A stretch of 64,000 bases of DNA, taken from an uncultured Acetatifactor sp. (GTDB lineage Bacteria > Bacillota > Clostridia > Lachnospirales > Lachnospiraceae). Of the stretch, positions 1 to 9,314 are shown one piece after another (position 1 is the stretch's first letter; each line of letters starts with the position of its first letter). The DNA is taken from contig CAKSAN010000004.1 in assembly GCA_934436435.1 (NCBI GenBank), positions 62,001 to 126,000 of the forward strand, read 5' to 3'. Made by a program: the position numbers and the translations under genes. The notes under the pieces were generated by a model. It did no database searches. It was not told the origin of the DNA and saw only the letters and a list, made by a program, of their open reading frames with translations.

Positions 1-2634
1 AACAATGAAAAGCTGTATAATTGGGTACAGAACGGCTTGCAGGGCAACTGTGATGCCAGCCGCTACAGTCGTGCGATGGTAGGATTTGCAGTAAGTGATA
101 CACCGTTTGGTCCTTTTGAACTGGTAAACATTACCCGTATGAATTATGATGAGAGCCTGAATGCACAGAGATTAGGCGAAGCGCGTGATATGACGGTATT
201 CGTCGATGATGTGGATGCAGACCAGGACGGAGCTAAGGATGCTTATGTGATCTATTCCAGTGAAATGAATGCGAAGCTGTATGCGTCTTTATTAAACAGC
301 GAATATACGGGACCTACAGCAAGGGGCAATGAGGCAGATGAGACCCAGATGGCGGCAAGGCTGGTATCTGATAACAGCAGGGAAGCTCCGGCACTGTTAA
401 AGTACGATGGCTGGTATTATATGATAACCAGCGGAACAGATGGTTGGAACAGCACGGCGCATATCTATTACCGCAGCCAGAATATTTTATCCGGATGGGA
501 AAAGGTAGGAAATCCGGCAAAGAACGATACCGGAAAATGCTTTGATACGCAGGTGACCTATATCATACCTCTGGATGCAGAAGCAGGTAGATTTATTTAC
601 ATGGGAGATCGTTGGAATGGCAACAAGCTTTCCGACAGCCGTACAGTATGGCTGCCCATGCAGGTAAATGCCACGGATCATACGATTTCTATTTTGAACC
701 GTAGCAGCTGGAAGACAGAGGAACTGGATGAACTGCTTCCGGTTATTGTGAAGACGGCATTACCAGAGGTGACGTGGACAGACGGAAACAATCTGCCGGA
801 AAAGGTGACGGTGATTTATAAGGGACAGACGATGGAAAGCAAAGTAGCCTGGGAGAAAAGCTCATACCAGACACTTGGCACGGTCACAGTGACAGGTAAG
901 CTGACAGATTGCGGTAATGTGGAGATTTCAGCAGAAATGCTAGTATGCCCCAAGGATGCAGTTTATTTTGTAAATGCCTCTAAGGATCCTGTCAGTGATG
1001 ACTATACGTCAATCATGGAAAAACTGTCCGATACCATTCAGCATACAGCAGATCGTCATGACGGAGCTTACAGCGAAGAAACAGGATTTGGTTATGTGGG
1101 TGCAGAAGGAAAACTTCGAAACAGCACAGATGACATTTACCAGAGCCTGCGATATGCAGCATCCAAAACAGGCAGCATCAGCTATCGGTTTGATCTGGAA
1201 ACGGGAAAATATAACGTTTATGTGGGAATGTTTGATCCCTCCAGCTGGTATGACGGGAAACGTTATGCAGATGTTAAGATAAATGACGAAATTGTAACGG
1301 AAAAGTATCACTATCAGAAACAGACACCGGAAACACTGGTCTATGAGGCAGTAGAAGCAGGAGAGGACGGTACGCTTACCGTAACGATTACTCCCAATGC
1401 AGCAACCTCCAGCGCCGTACAGGTCAGCTTTATCGTTGTGACGAAGATGGCAGCAGAAACACCGGAACCCAGTGCAAGTCCGGAACCCAGTGTAAGCCCA
1501 GAGCCTACGGGGACACCGGAACCCACTGCAAGTCCGGAGCCTACGGAAAAGCCGGAACCCACTGCAAGTCCGGAGCCTACGGAAAAGCCGGAACCCACCG
1601 CAAGTCCGGAGCCTACGGAAAAGCCGGAACCCAATGTAAGTCCGGAGCCTGCGGGAACACCGGAACCCAATGTAAGTCCGGAGCCTGCGGGAACACCGGT
1701 ACCTACCGTGAGTCCTGCAACGACAAATGCACCGCAGGATGCGGATACTCCATCAGCAAGTAATCAGGATACGTTGGTACAGAGTCCTGACAGCAGTGTA
1801 GCACCTAAGGCTACAGCAGCTTCCAACGCTGCAATAACGCCGGTGCCTTCTACAGCTAAGACACCGCAGGTAACACAACAGCCGCAGCAGGCTTCGACGA
1901 AGAAGGAAAGTGAGCCGGTAAGAGTCAATAATAGTGGAGAAGCGAAGGAAGTAGGCTGGGCAAATATTTTGAACAGTATTTCTCGGGATCTGGCAGCAGG
2001 GGCAGCCAGTAACAGTGAAAAACAGATTGTAATCTCCATGGGTGAAGATGCAGTATTACCTGCTGAAATTCTGGAAGCGGTAAAAGGAACGGAACTTTCC
2101 CTCCGGCTAGAAGTAGAAAAGGACATTGTCTGGACGATTAACGGTCAGACTGTGTCGGAGATTGTTGGTGATATTGACTTCGGTGTTATACGCAGCGCAG
2201 ATACGATCCCTGCAAAGCTGATAGAAGAGACGGCGGCAGGACAGGAATATGTTTCCCTTTCTTTGGCACACAACGGAAGCTTTGGCATGACGGCAGTATT
2301 GTCTATGCGCCTAGGGGCAGACAGAATAGGAAAATATGCAAATCTGTTCTATTATAACCCGGAGAAATCCTCTATGGAGTTTGTAGACAGCAGTCTGGTA
2401 GCAGAAAACGGCTGGGCAGAATTAATCTATGAACATGCTTCAGACTACCTGTTGGTTATGTCGGACAAATCCATGGAACCCGATGCAGCCATTGATGAAA
2501 CGGTGCAGGAAGCTTCAGAAAATTCAGTTGCGGAACCACAGCAGCAGAAGGGATCCGGCTGGATTTGGATTCTTATAGTCATTGTACTGGCAGCGTCAGG
2601 CGGAATGGCAGTATATTTCAGAAAGAAAAAATAA
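1..2634 (+). CDS. Cell-surface glycoside hydrolase, GH43 galactanase-like (5' truncated)
   Basis: The reading frame is open from the first base, so the N-terminus lies outside the window; 877 residues remain. Residues about 1-245 look like the beta-propeller of family 43 enzymes of the exo-beta-1,3-galactanase type: EAPALLKY carries a candidate catalytic Glu (about 128), and DRWN followed by LSDSRTVWLP lies near 203-219. A Big_4-type Ig-like domain (about 250-317) and a carbohydrate-binding or malectin-like domain (about 320-483) follow. Next comes a Pro-rich spacer of EPTASPEPTEKP-type repeats (about 485-573), an unrecognised C-terminal domain (about 647-820), and one membrane helix ending in RKKK. 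There is no LPXTG motif, so anchoring is probably by the helix. The enzyme likely degrades plant or host galactan-type glycans outside the cell. The substrate is inferred from family resemblance only. Confidence 0.75.
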   Translation, partial: NNEKLYNWVQNGLQGNCDASRYSRAMVGFAVSDTPFGPFELVNITRMNYDESLNAQRLGEARDMTVFVDDVDADQDGAKDAYVIYSSEMNAKLYASLLNSEYTGPTARGNEADETQMAARLVSDNSREAPALLKYDGWYYMITSGTDGWNSTAHIYYRSQNILSGWEKVGNPAKNDTGKCFDTQVTYIIPLDAEAGRFIYMGDRWNGNKLSDSRTVWLPMQVNATDHTISILNRSSWKTEELDELLPVIVKTALPEVTWTDGNNLPEKVTVIYKGQTMESKVAWEKSSYQTLGTVTVTGKLTDCGNVEISAEMLVCPKDAVYFVNASKDPVSDDYTSIMEKLSDTIQHTADRHDGAYSEETGFGYVGAEGKLRNSTDDIYQSLRYAASKTGSISYRFDLETGKYNVYVGMFDPSSWYDGKRYADVKINDEIVTEKYHYQKQTPETLVYEAVEAGEDGTLTVTITPNAATSSAVQVSFIVVTKMAAETPEPSASPEPSVSPEPTGTPEPTASPEPTEKPEPTASPEPTEKPEPTASPEPTEKPEPNVSPEPAGTPEPNVSPEPAGTPVPTVSPATTNAPQDADTPSASNQDTLVQSPDSSVAPKATAASNAAITPVPSTAKTPQVTQQPQQASTKKESEPVRVNNSGEAKEVGWANILNSISRDLAAGAASNSEKQIVISMGEDAVLPAEILEAVKGTELSLRLEVEKDIVWTINGQTVSEIVGDIDFGVIRSADTIPAKLIEETAAGQEYVSLSLAHNGSFGMTAVLSMRLGADRIGKYANLFYYNPEKSSMEFVDSSLVAENGWAELIYEHASDYLLVMSDKSMEPDAAIDETVQEASENSVAEPQQQKGSGWIWILIVIVLAASGGMAVYFRKKK
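1454..1720 (+). repeat. In-frame 36-bp Pro-rich tandem repeat
   Basis: This is a near-perfect tandem repeat of about 36 bp inside the surface glycosidase, encoding EPTASPEPTEKP and close variants (EPAGTPEPNVSP). It forms an extended wall-spanning spacer and is likely to vary in copy number between strains. Confidence 0.8.
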
Positions 2635-2657
2635 ATTATTTCATGGTAAGCAATAAA

Positions 2658-2710
2658 CAGGCAGAAGAAATCCCAGGCACAGTCAGGATTTCTTCTGCCT
2701 GTTCTTTTAC
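2658..2710 (+). terminator. Rho-independent terminator after glycosidase
   Basis: Two perfect 16-nt arms (2658-2673 and 2686-2701, starting CAGGCAGAAG) enclose a 12-nt loop and are followed by a T-rich tail. It sits 24 nt past the stop codon. Confidence 0.85.
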
Positions 2711-2827
2711 TTTGATTTTGAAATGGACGAATACGCATTCTTGTGATATGCTGTAGTTGATCAACCCGCCTGCAAAGGCTGGACCGGGGAGAACGGAGTA
2801 ATCTTTATATAAGATAAGGAGAACATT

Positions 2828-3208
2828 ATGTCTATAGAATTTGTGGAAAAGAAGCGCTGGTTATTTTTGGGATTACCTTTTACCTTTACCAAGTATATGA
2901 TCAAAGAAGATATGATCACTGTGGATACGGGTGTGTTCACCAAGGTGGAGAATGACTGCTATATGTACAAGGTACAGGATGTGGAGCATACGGCAAGTAT
3001 CTGGGAGAGAATGGTAGGACTTGGTACTATTGTCTGTTATACCGGTGATACCACGCATCCCAAACTGTTGATCGAGCATATCCGCAATTCCAAAGCGATC
3101 AAGGAATTTATTTTGAAGGAGTCGGAGGAAGCCAGATTGAAGCGCAGAACTGTGAACATGCTGGATATCGGTTCCGGGGACATGGGAGATGTGGACGATC
3201 TGCAGTAA
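2828..3208 (+). CDS. PH-domain-containing protein (bacterial PH-like)
   Basis: This is a 126-residue protein with AGGAG about 7 nt before the ATG. After a short start (RWLFLGLPFTFTKY), the sequence reads as a small all-beta domain: ITVDTGVFTKVENDCYMYKVQDVEHT, then IVCYTGDTTHPKLLIEHI. This matches the bacterial PH-like (bPH2/DUF304-type) fold, in which a membrane-proximal beta sandwich is scored on 'kv.d' and 'v..GdG' strands. The C-terminal 40 residues are charged. No membrane helix is obvious, unlike many YdbS/YdbT relatives. It is alone between two hairpins and probably monocistronic. Its partner and function are unknown. Confidence 0.6.
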   Translation: MSIEFVEKKRWLFLGLPFTFTKYMIKEDMITVDTGVFTKVENDCYMYKVQDVEHTASIWERMVGLGTIVCYTGDTTHPKLLIEHIRNSKAIKEFILKESEEARLKRRTVNMLDIGSGDMGDVDDLQ

Positions 3209-3256
3209 CATCAGAATCCGGAATACGCAACAGATGTAACAATATGCAATATAGGA

Positions 3257-3284
3257 GACGGGACCTTCCGGGGTCCTGTCTTTT
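3257..3284 (+). terminator. Probable terminator after PH-domain gene
   Basis: The hairpin GACGGGACC/GGTCCTGTC (one G-T pair, 6-nt loop) is followed by TTTT. It lies 49 nt after the stop and just before the MATE gene. Confidence 0.55.
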
Positions 3285-3299
3285 CGGGAGAAGAGATTT

Positions 3300-4673
3300 A
3301 TGGAACTGGATATGACGAAGGGAAATCCTTCCAGACTGATTGTAAAATTTATCATTCCTATTATTATAGGCAATATTTTTCAGCAGTTATACAGCATGGT
3401 GGACACCATCATTGTGGGACGATTCGTAGGCGTGGACGCACTGGCGGCGGTGGGAGCCACCGGATCGGTGAGTTTTCTGATCCTCGGGTTCACCCAGGGA
3501 CTGACTACCGGGTTCACGGTGCTGACGGCGCAGCGATTCGGGGCCGGTGACAGAGAAGGTATGCGCAAAAGTATCGGAAGTGCGGTGATACTGTCAGTCA
3601 TCGTGACCATTGTGATGACAGCGGTGAGCATGGCAGGCATGGACAGCCTGCTGCGGGTGATGAATACCCCGGAAGATATTTTTGATATGACGAAGGAATA
3701 TATCATGATCATCTGTGCGGGAATCGCCTGTAATGTTCTTTATAACCTGCTGTCCAGTATCCTGCGTGCCATAGGCAACAGCGTGGTGCCTCTGGTGCTG
3801 CTGGTCATTGCATCGGTGATCAATATCGTTCTGGATTATGTACTGATTGTGTACGGCCATATGGGAGTGGGCGGTGCTGCCTATGCTACTATTATTTCCC
3901 AGGGGCTGTCCGGGGTACTGTGTCTGATCTACATTCTTAAGAGTGTACCCACACTGCATATCCGTCCGGAACATTGCAGACTGGAGAGCCAGTGCGTGAA
4001 GAACCAGCTGGCAGTGGGAATTCCCATGGCGTTACAGTTCTCCATTACAGCGGTGGGAACCATTCTGGTACAGGCTGCATTGAATCTGTTAGGCTCTACC
4101 GTGGTGGCATCCTACTCTGTATCCTGTAAGGTGGAACAGCTGGTAACGCAGCCTTTTGCAGCTATGGGTGTGACCATGGCGACCTACTGTGCGCAGAATC
4201 GCGGTATCAATGATCTGAATCGAATCCGGAAGGGCGTGAAAGTGGCCAATATTATGTCCGGTGTCTATGCGGTGATCGTCTACGGACTGGTATATCTGGC
4301 ACTTCCTTATATTGTGCCGCTGTTTATTTCCGAACAGATCGACATGGTATGCGGTTATGCCAGAACCTACATCACCATCTGCGGCATGTTCTTCATTCCG
4401 CTGGGAATGATCTTTATTTTCCGAAATGCGCTGCAGGGCTGCGGGTTCGGATTCATGCCCATGATGGGTGGTGTTGTGGAACTGGCAAGCCGCGGTATCG
4501 TTGCTTTCGTGGCAGCGCATCTGATGAGCTATGTGGGAGTGTGCTTCGCCAACGCCAGTGCCTGGCTGACGGCCGGAGTTTTCCTGTGGATCGCTTATCA
4601 TTTTATTATGAAGAAGATGGTGCGGGACAAAAAGGCTCACGAGGAACGTATGCTGGCCGAAGCTATGCAATGA
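3300..4673 (+). CDS. MATE family multidrug/cation exporter
   Basis: The protein has 457 residues, the usual MATE length, and is almost entirely hydrophobic with about 12 predicted helices in two related halves. The N-terminal half contains the family pattern PxxIGNIFQQLYSMVDTIIVGR followed by GxxALAAVGATGS. The repeat in the second half begins near GIPMALQFSITAVGTILVQ. MATE proteins export drugs or metabolites using Na+ or H+ gradients, and the substrate here cannot be told. The gene follows a hairpin closely and is convergent with the next gene, with a 25-nt gap. GAGAAGA just upstream of the ATG serves as the ribosome site. Confidence 0.9.
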   Translation: MELDMTKGNPSRLIVKFIIPIIIGNIFQQLYSMVDTIIVGRFVGVDALAAVGATGSVSFLILGFTQGLTTGFTVLTAQRFGAGDREGMRKSIGSAVILSVIVTIVMTAVSMAGMDSLLRVMNTPEDIFDMTKEYIMIICAGIACNVLYNLLSSILRAIGNSVVPLVLLVIASVINIVLDYVLIVYGHMGVGGAAYATIISQGLSGVLCLIYILKSVPTLHIRPEHCRLESQCVKNQLAVGIPMALQFSITAVGTILVQAALNLLGSTVVASYSVSCKVEQLVTQPFAAMGVTMATYCAQNRGINDLNRIRKGVKVANIMSGVYAVIVYGLVYLALPYIVPLFISEQIDMVCGYARTYITICGMFFIPLGMIFIFRNALQGCGFGFMPMMGGVVELASRGIVAFVAAHLMSYVGVCFANASAWLTAGVFLWIAYHFIMKKMVRDKKAHEERMLAEAMQ

Positions 4674-4698
4674 AGCAGTAGTGATGTAGTAAAACGAA

Positions 4699-5121
4699 TC
4701 AGTGCAGGATACGCTCGAAGAACAGTCCGGCCAGGAACCACCAGGGGGCATAGTCCAACCGGATGATCCGGTGGATGTGAAAACGGCTTCTGATGTAATC
4801 CCAGGGGCAGAGATCGTGCTTCCACAAGAGGCGGCCGCTGAGATATTCCACGGAGAAGATCATGGCCATATAGAACAGCCCACGTTTCAGACGGCTCATG
4901 TGCAGTCGCTGAAAAAGCCGCTTGAAGGGAGCCAGCAGGCAGGCGGAGCCGTAGATGGGGAACATCCACAGGGAAGTGTTGCCCGTGAGCCGCAGATCCC
5001 GTCGCTTCAGAGAATGCAATGCAGTGAACAGAATCTCCATGCACCAGCCGCACAGTCCGCACAGCAGGAAGTTCCTGCCGAAGGTTTTAATAGAGTTTGC
5101 AATCGATTTCATCATTTTCAT
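4699..5121 (-). CDS. PF06541-type integral membrane protein (putative ABC permease family)
   Basis: This is a 140-residue protein on the minus strand with 3-4 hydrophobic segments. The pattern CGLCGWCMEILFTAL, then GNTSLWMFPIYGSACLLAP, is the signature of the putative ABC-transporter type IV family (PF06541), which has no proven transport function. A longer member of the same family ends the window (63003-63959), where FGWCFES and RGPFLPLYGSGA occupy the same positions. This copy is short and lacks the long C-terminal coiled tail of the other. It is convergent with the MATE gene and divergent from folC, which starts 47 nt away. Confidence 0.65.
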   Translation of the reverse strand: MKMMKSIANSIKTFGRNFLLCGLCGWCMEILFTALHSLKRRDLRLTGNTSLWMFPIYGSACLLAPFKRLFQRLHMSRLKRGLFYMAMIFSVEYLSGRLLWKHDLCPWDYIRSRFHIHRIIRLDYAPWWFLAGLFFERILH

Positions 5122-5168
5122 GGACTTAGTATATGAAATTTTCAGTGTATGATACGGGAGAGTGAACT

Positions 5169-6485
5169 ATGAACTATCAGGAAGCAATGGACTATATGGA
5201 AAAAGTGGGAACCTACGGCATTGTTCCGGGGCTGGATAGTATCAGAGAGCTATGCAGAAGGCTGGAAAACCCGCAGGATGACTTAAAGTTCGTGCATATT
5301 GCGGGAACCAACGGAAAAGGTTCGACCCTTGCCTATATTTCCAACATCTTACAGGCAGCCGGATATCGTGTGGGAAAATATATATCACCTGTTATTATTG
5401 AATATTGCGAAAAAATTCAGATCGGAAGGCAGAAGATTACCCATAAAGATCTGTGCGAGGGACTGGAAATGATCAAAGAGCACTGCGAGGCAATGGTGCG
5501 GGACGGCTTCCATCATCCCACCCCTTTTGAAATCGAGACAGCACTGGCTTTCCGGTATTTCCGGGAGAAACAGTGTGATATTGTGGTACTGGAGACCGGC
5601 ATGGGCGGCAGAGAGGATGCAACGAATCTGGTCACCACCACACAGGTGGCGGTACTGGCGTCCATTGGCATGGATCACATGAAGTTCCTGGGCAGCAGTC
5701 TGGAGGAGATCGCGGCACACAAGGCAGGAATCTGTAAGCCGGGCTGTCAGGTGGTCTCCCTGCGGCAGAAGGAAGCGGCGGAGAAAATCGTGGAGCAGAC
5801 AGCGGCAGAGTTGGGATGCACTCTGACGATTGCGGATGCGGCAAATGCAGCCCATGTAAAATACGGTCTGAAAAAGCAGACTTTCGACTATGGAAGTTAC
5901 AAAAAACTGGAGATCACTCTGGCGGGAAAATTTCAGGTGGCCAATGCCATACTGGCACTGGAAGCTGTACAGGCATTAAGAAAATGCGGCTATGAGATCA
6001 AAGAGAGTGCCATCCGGAAGGGCCTGAAGGAGACAACCTGGCCCGGACGGCTGCAAATACTGGAAGAACATCCGTTATTTATCATTGACGGCGCCCATAA
6101 TGAGGATGCCGCCGCAAAACTTGCGGATTCCATAGAATTCTATTTTACAAATAAAAGAATTATCTATATAATGGGAATGTTGAAGGACAAGGAAGTGGAT
6201 CGTGTGATTGCACTGACGGAAAAGTATGCGGATCAAATTCTCACGGTGACACCTCCGGACAATCCCAGAGCCATGCATGCCTATGATCTGGCACAGGAGG
6301 TAACAAAGGTCCATCCCAATGTGACGGCGGTCGACAGTCTGGAAGAGGCGGTGGAACTGAGTCATTTGCTGGCAGGCAGGGATGATGTGATATTGTGCTT
6401 TGGATCCCTGTCCTATCTGGGAAGGATCCTGAAGATCATGGAAAAGAAACAGGCACAGAGGAATACACGGAAAGCGAAGCGGTGA
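5169..6485 (+). CDS. folC: Bifunctional dihydrofolate/folylpolyglutamate synthase
   Basis: The protein has 438 residues, typical for FolC. It carries the Mur-ligase-type P-loop GTNGKGST (about 47-54), the VVLETGMGGREDATN motif (substrate/Mg site), IGMDHMKFLG, and the C-terminal domain signature FIIDGAHNEDA. It adds Glu to dihydropteroate and then further Glu residues to folates, using ATP in the cytosol. It is the first gene of a tight folate operon, with folE starting 3 nt after its stop codon. The start ATG is preceded by GGGAGAG. No folate-sensing riboswitch consensus was recognised in the short upstream gap. Confidence 0.95.
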   Translation: MNYQEAMDYMEKVGTYGIVPGLDSIRELCRRLENPQDDLKFVHIAGTNGKGSTLAYISNILQAAGYRVGKYISPVIIEYCEKIQIGRQKITHKDLCEGLEMIKEHCEAMVRDGFHHPTPFEIETALAFRYFREKQCDIVVLETGMGGREDATNLVTTTQVAVLASIGMDHMKFLGSSLEEIAAHKAGICKPGCQVVSLRQKEAAEKIVEQTAAELGCTLTIADAANAAHVKYGLKKQTFDYGSYKKLEITLAGKFQVANAILALEAVQALRKCGYEIKESAIRKGLKETTWPGRLQILEEHPLFIIDGAHNEDAAAKLADSIEFYFTNKRIIYIMGMLKDKEVDRVIALTEKYADQILTVTPPDNPRAMHAYDLAQEVTKVHPNVTAVDSLEEAVELSHLLAGRDDVILCFGSLSYLGRILKIMEKKQAQRNTRKAKR

Positions 6486-6488
6486 AAA

Positions 6489-7046
6489 ATGGTAGATCAG
6501 AAGAAAGTACAGGAAGCGATAAAGCTTTTACTGGAAGGAATCGGGGAAGATACAGCCAGAGAAGGACTCAGGGAGACACCGGAGCGGATCGGCAGGATGT
6601 ATGAAGAGATCTGCGGCGGCATGGATCAGGATGCGGGAGAGCATCTGTCAAAGGTCTTTTCCGTAGACAATAACGAGATGGTACTGGAGAAGGATATTAC
6701 CTTCTATTCCATGTGCGAGCATCACCTGATGCCATTTTACGGCAAGGCCCATGTAGCGTATATTCCGAATGGAAAAGTTGTCGGCTTAAGCAAGCTGGCC
6801 CGGACGGTGGAAGTCTATGCCAGAAGATTACAGATCCAGGAACGGATGACGGCACAGATTGCAGACGATATTATGAAATATATGGCCCCCCAGGGCGTTA
6901 TGGTAATGCTGGAAGCGGAGCACATGTGCATGACCATGCGCGGGATCAAGAAGCCCGGCAGTCAGACCGTGACGCTGGTGACCAGAGGAATTTTTGCGGA
7001 GAATAAGGAACTGCAGGACAGATTTTTACAGATGGTAAATCGGTAG
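6489..7046 (+). CDS. folE: GTP cyclohydrolase I
   Basis: The protein has 185 residues, the normal length for FolE. It converts GTP to 7,8-dihydroneopterin triphosphate, the first step of pterin and folate synthesis. Zinc ligands are visible as Cys and His in [20 protein letters not shown] (Cys about 76) and Cys in [17 protein letters not shown] (about 145). The [11 protein letters not shown] motif that binds GTP is intact. The start lies 3 nt after the folC stop, which suggests translational coupling. The unusual feature is what follows: an HD hydrolase rather than a Nudix gene. Confidence 0.96.
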   Translation: MVDQKKVQEAIKLLLEGIGEDTAREGLRETPERIGRMYEEICGGMDQDAGEHLSKVFSVDNNEMVLEKDITFYSMCEHHLMPFYGKAHVAYIPNGKVVGLSKLARTVEVYARRLQIQERMTAQIADDIMKYMAPQGVMVMLEAEHMCMTMRGIKKPGSQTVTLVTRGIFAENKELQDRFLQMVNR

Positions 7047-7103
7047 AAACTATAGATGCCGAAGGAAGCTATTAAGAGACCGGGACGAAATGGGGGAACT
7101 CCT

Positions 7104-7586
7104 GTGGATAGAATTGATAAAATATTAAATCATGATTTGCTTTTATATCATTTTGAAAAGAACAATGCGGCAGAAGCAGACAGACGCTTCTGCCGTCATA
7201 GTATGGTGCATTTTCTGGATGTGGCCCGGATCGGGACAATCATAGCTCTGGAGGAAGGGCTGGAACTGGACCGGGAATGGATCTATGCGGCGGCGCTGCT
7301 CCATGATTGCGGGAAGCATGAACAGTACGAAAACGGTACGCCTCATGAGCAGGCCAGTGCCCGGATCGCACCGGAGATCCTTAAGGACTGTGGATTTGAT
7401 GATAAAGAAACAGATGTTATCGTAACGGCGATCTCACGGCACAGAGATCCCGAGGCCGCGAAAGAGAAGAATTTAAACGGCATTTTGTATCGGGCGGACA
7501 AGGCCAGCCGTGCCTGCTTTGCCTGCGATGCGGAGAGCGACTGTAACTGGAAGGACGGCAAGAAGAATCTGACGATCAAATACTAA
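7104..7586 (+). CDS. HD-domain phosphohydrolase in folate operon
   Basis: From a GTG at 7104 this is 160 residues. The conserved family N-terminus (RIDKILNH) begins there, and GGGGGA lies 7 nt upstream. An ATG at 7056 would add 16 residues but has no ribosome site. The metal-binding HD pattern is clear: His in FCRHSMVHFLD, the HD pair in AALLHDCGKHEQ, and IxRHRDP further on. A Cys-rich tail (RACFACDAESDC) is also present. HD proteins hydrolyse phosphate esters of nucleotides and similar substrates. Its place between folE and folP suggests, but does not prove, that it dephosphorylates dihydroneopterin triphosphate or its monophosphate, a step for which this operon has no Nudix enzyme. Confidence 0.8.
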   Translation: MDRIDKILNHDLLLYHFEKNNAAEADRRFCRHSMVHFLDVARIGTIIALEEGLELDREWIYAAALLHDCGKHEQYENGTPHEQASARIAPEILKDCGFDDKETDVIVTAISRHRDPEAAKEKNLNGILYRADKASRACFACDAESDCNWKDGKKNLTIKY

Positions 7587-7604
7587 ACATGAGGGAGAAA
7601 ATAA

Positions 7605-8417
7605 ATGAAGATTGGCAACAGAGAGTTTCAGACCAAAGGACATACTTATGTAATGGGGATTCTGAATGTAACCCCGGATTCTTTTTCCGACGGAGGAAAA
7701 TGGAATGACAGAGACCGGGCATTGAAGCATGTGGAAGAAATGATTGCAGAGGGAATGGATATTGTGGATATCGGCGGAGAGTCCACGCGGCGGGGTTATA
7801 CCCTGTTGTCCGACGAGGAGGAGATTGCCAGAGTTGTCCCTGTGATCGAGGCGGTAAAGGCGAATTTCGATATTCCCATTTCGCTGGATACCTATAAGAG
7901 CGGTGTGGCAGAGGCGGGGATCCGTGCGGGAGCAGATCTCATCAATGACATCTGGGGACTGAAATACGATAGACATATGGCGGAAGTTATTGCAAAGAGC
8001 GGCCTGCCCTGCTGTCTGATGCACAACCGCAAAGAGGCGGACTATCAGGATTTCATGCAGGATGTGGCTGCAGATCTGGCAGATACGATCCATCTGGCGG
8101 AAGCAGCAGGCATCGCGGATGAGAAGATCATTCTGGATCCCGGCGTGGGCTTCGGCAAGACCTATGAGAACAATCTGGAGATCATCAATTGTCTGGAAGA
8201 ACTGAATATGTTCGGCTATCCCCTGCTGTTGGGATGCAGCCGCAAGTCGGTCATCGGGCTGACACTGGATCTGCCGGTGACGGAGAGAGTGGAGGGGACG
8301 CTGGTGACTACCATGTTCGGCGTCCAGAAGGGATGTATGTTCGTCCGGGTGCATGATGTGAAGGAGAATGTCCGCACCATTAAAATGTGTGAAGCTATTT
8401 TAAACAGTGGAAAATAA
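7605..8417 (+). CDS. folP: Dihydropteroate synthase
   Basis: The protein has 270 residues and forms a TIM barrel. It condenses 6-hydroxymethyl-dihydropterin diphosphate with p-aminobenzoate and is the sulfonamide target. Both signatures are present: MGILNVTPDSFSDGG (about 19-32) and the pterin-binding DIVDIGGESTRRGY. IPISLDTYKSGVAEAGIRAGADLINDIWG and the phosphate-binding GCSRKSVIG are also clear. GAGGGAGA precedes the ATG. It lies 18 nt after the HD gene and 39 nt before the folB-folK fusion, in one transcription unit. Confidence 0.96.
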   Translation: MKIGNREFQTKGHTYVMGILNVTPDSFSDGGKWNDRDRALKHVEEMIAEGMDIVDIGGESTRRGYTLLSDEEEIARVVPVIEAVKANFDIPISLDTYKSGVAEAGIRAGADLINDIWGLKYDRHMAEVIAKSGLPCCLMHNRKEADYQDFMQDVAADLADTIHLAEAAGIADEKIILDPGVGFGKTYENNLEIINCLEELNMFGYPLLLGCSRKSVIGLTLDLPVTERVEGTLVTTMFGVQKGCMFVRVHDVKENVRTIKMCEAILNSGK

Positions 8418-8456
8418 GAAGCTGCGAAAGTGTGTCGGGAAAGGCGGAGTCGGCAA

Positions 8457-9314
8457 ATGAGAAACGAGAATTTTGAGGATCAGATCCGTATCGAAGAACT
8501 GGAAGTATATGCGCATCATGGCGTATATCCGGAAGAAAATGAAAAAGGGCAGCATTTTTACGTGAATGCCACCCTGTATACCAATACCCGCCCGGCGGGA
8601 CTGGCGGATGATCTGAGCCTTTCCACTAATTACGGAGAGGTCTGTCAGTTTATCACGGAGTTCATGCAACGACATACCTTTCAGCTGATTGAAACGGTGG
8701 CGGAGCGGACGGCTTACGAGGTATTGCAGCAGTTTCCTCTGGTACAGGGACTGGGTCTGGAGATTCGTAAGCCCGAAGCGCCGATTCCACTGCCCTTTGG
8801 CAGCGTGTCTGTGGCGATCCACAGGGAATGGCATGAGGCCTATATTGCTGTAGGTTCCAATATGGGGGACAGCAGAGAGCATATCGCACAGGCATTAGGG
8901 CAGCTGGAAAAGCATAAGGACATTCAGGTCACGAAAGTATCGGGGCTGCTGGAGACATTGCCTTATGGCGGTGTGGAACAGGATAATTTCGTAAACGGAA
9001 TGTTTGAGATCCGGACACTGCTGACGCCGGAAGAACTGTTGCGGGAACTGCATAAGATCGAAGCCTCGGAAGGACGGGAACGGAAGATCCACTGGGGGCC
9101 CCGGACGCTGGATCTGGATATTATTTTCTATGATGATCTGATCTACAGTTCCGAGGATCTGGTGATCCCGCATGTAGATATGGAGAACCGTTATTTTGTA
9201 CTGAAGCCCTTAAGTGAGCTGGCACCGAATCTGCGTCATCCCATCACTCACAAGACCGTAACACAGATGTTGTCGGAGCTTCCGGTGGATCTCACGGAAG
9301 GAAGCGAAGCGTAA
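8457..9314 (+). CDS. folB-folK: Fused dihydroneopterin aldolase / HPPK
   Basis: This is a two-domain protein of 285 residues. FolB (about 8-115) shows VYAHHGVYPEENEKGQ and LEIRKPEAP with the expected Lys. FolK (about 125-280) shows YIAVGSNMGD, LLRELHKIEASEGR and the HPPK signature WGPRTLDLDIIFYDD. FolB cleaves dihydroneopterin to 6-hydroxymethyl-dihydropterin, and FolK then pyrophosphorylates it, so the fusion joins consecutive steps. I chose the ATG at 8457 because GGCGGAG lies 7 nt upstream; the GTG at 8430 has no ribosome site. The last 23 bases overlap the convergent Gx-transporter gene. Confidence 0.93.
   Translation: MRNENFEDQIRIEELEVYAHHGVYPEENEKGQHFYVNATLYTNTRPAGLADDLSLSTNYGEVCQFITEFMQRHTFQLIETVAERTAYEVLQQFPLVQGLGLEIRKPEAPIPLPFGSVSVAIHREWHEAYIAVGSNMGDSREHIAQALGQLEKHKDIQVTKVSGLLETLPYGGVEQDNFVNGMFEIRTLLTPEELLRELHKIEASEGRERKIHWGPRTLDLDIIFYDDLIYSSEDLVIPHVDMENRYFVLKPLSELAPNLRHPITHKTVTQMLSELPVDLTEGSEA

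Noticed and set aside
1341..1670. Minus-strand Gly/Ser-repeat protein
   Set aside because: It is the antisense reading of the Pro-rich spacer of the surface glycosidase.
5122..5168. Folate riboswitch before folC
   Set aside because: The gap is too short, and no THF-riboswitch consensus is visible.
7056..7103. Upstream ATG start for the HD hydrolase
   Set aside because: No ribosome site precedes it, and the conserved family N-terminus begins at the GTG at 7104, which has GGGGGA 7 nt upstream.
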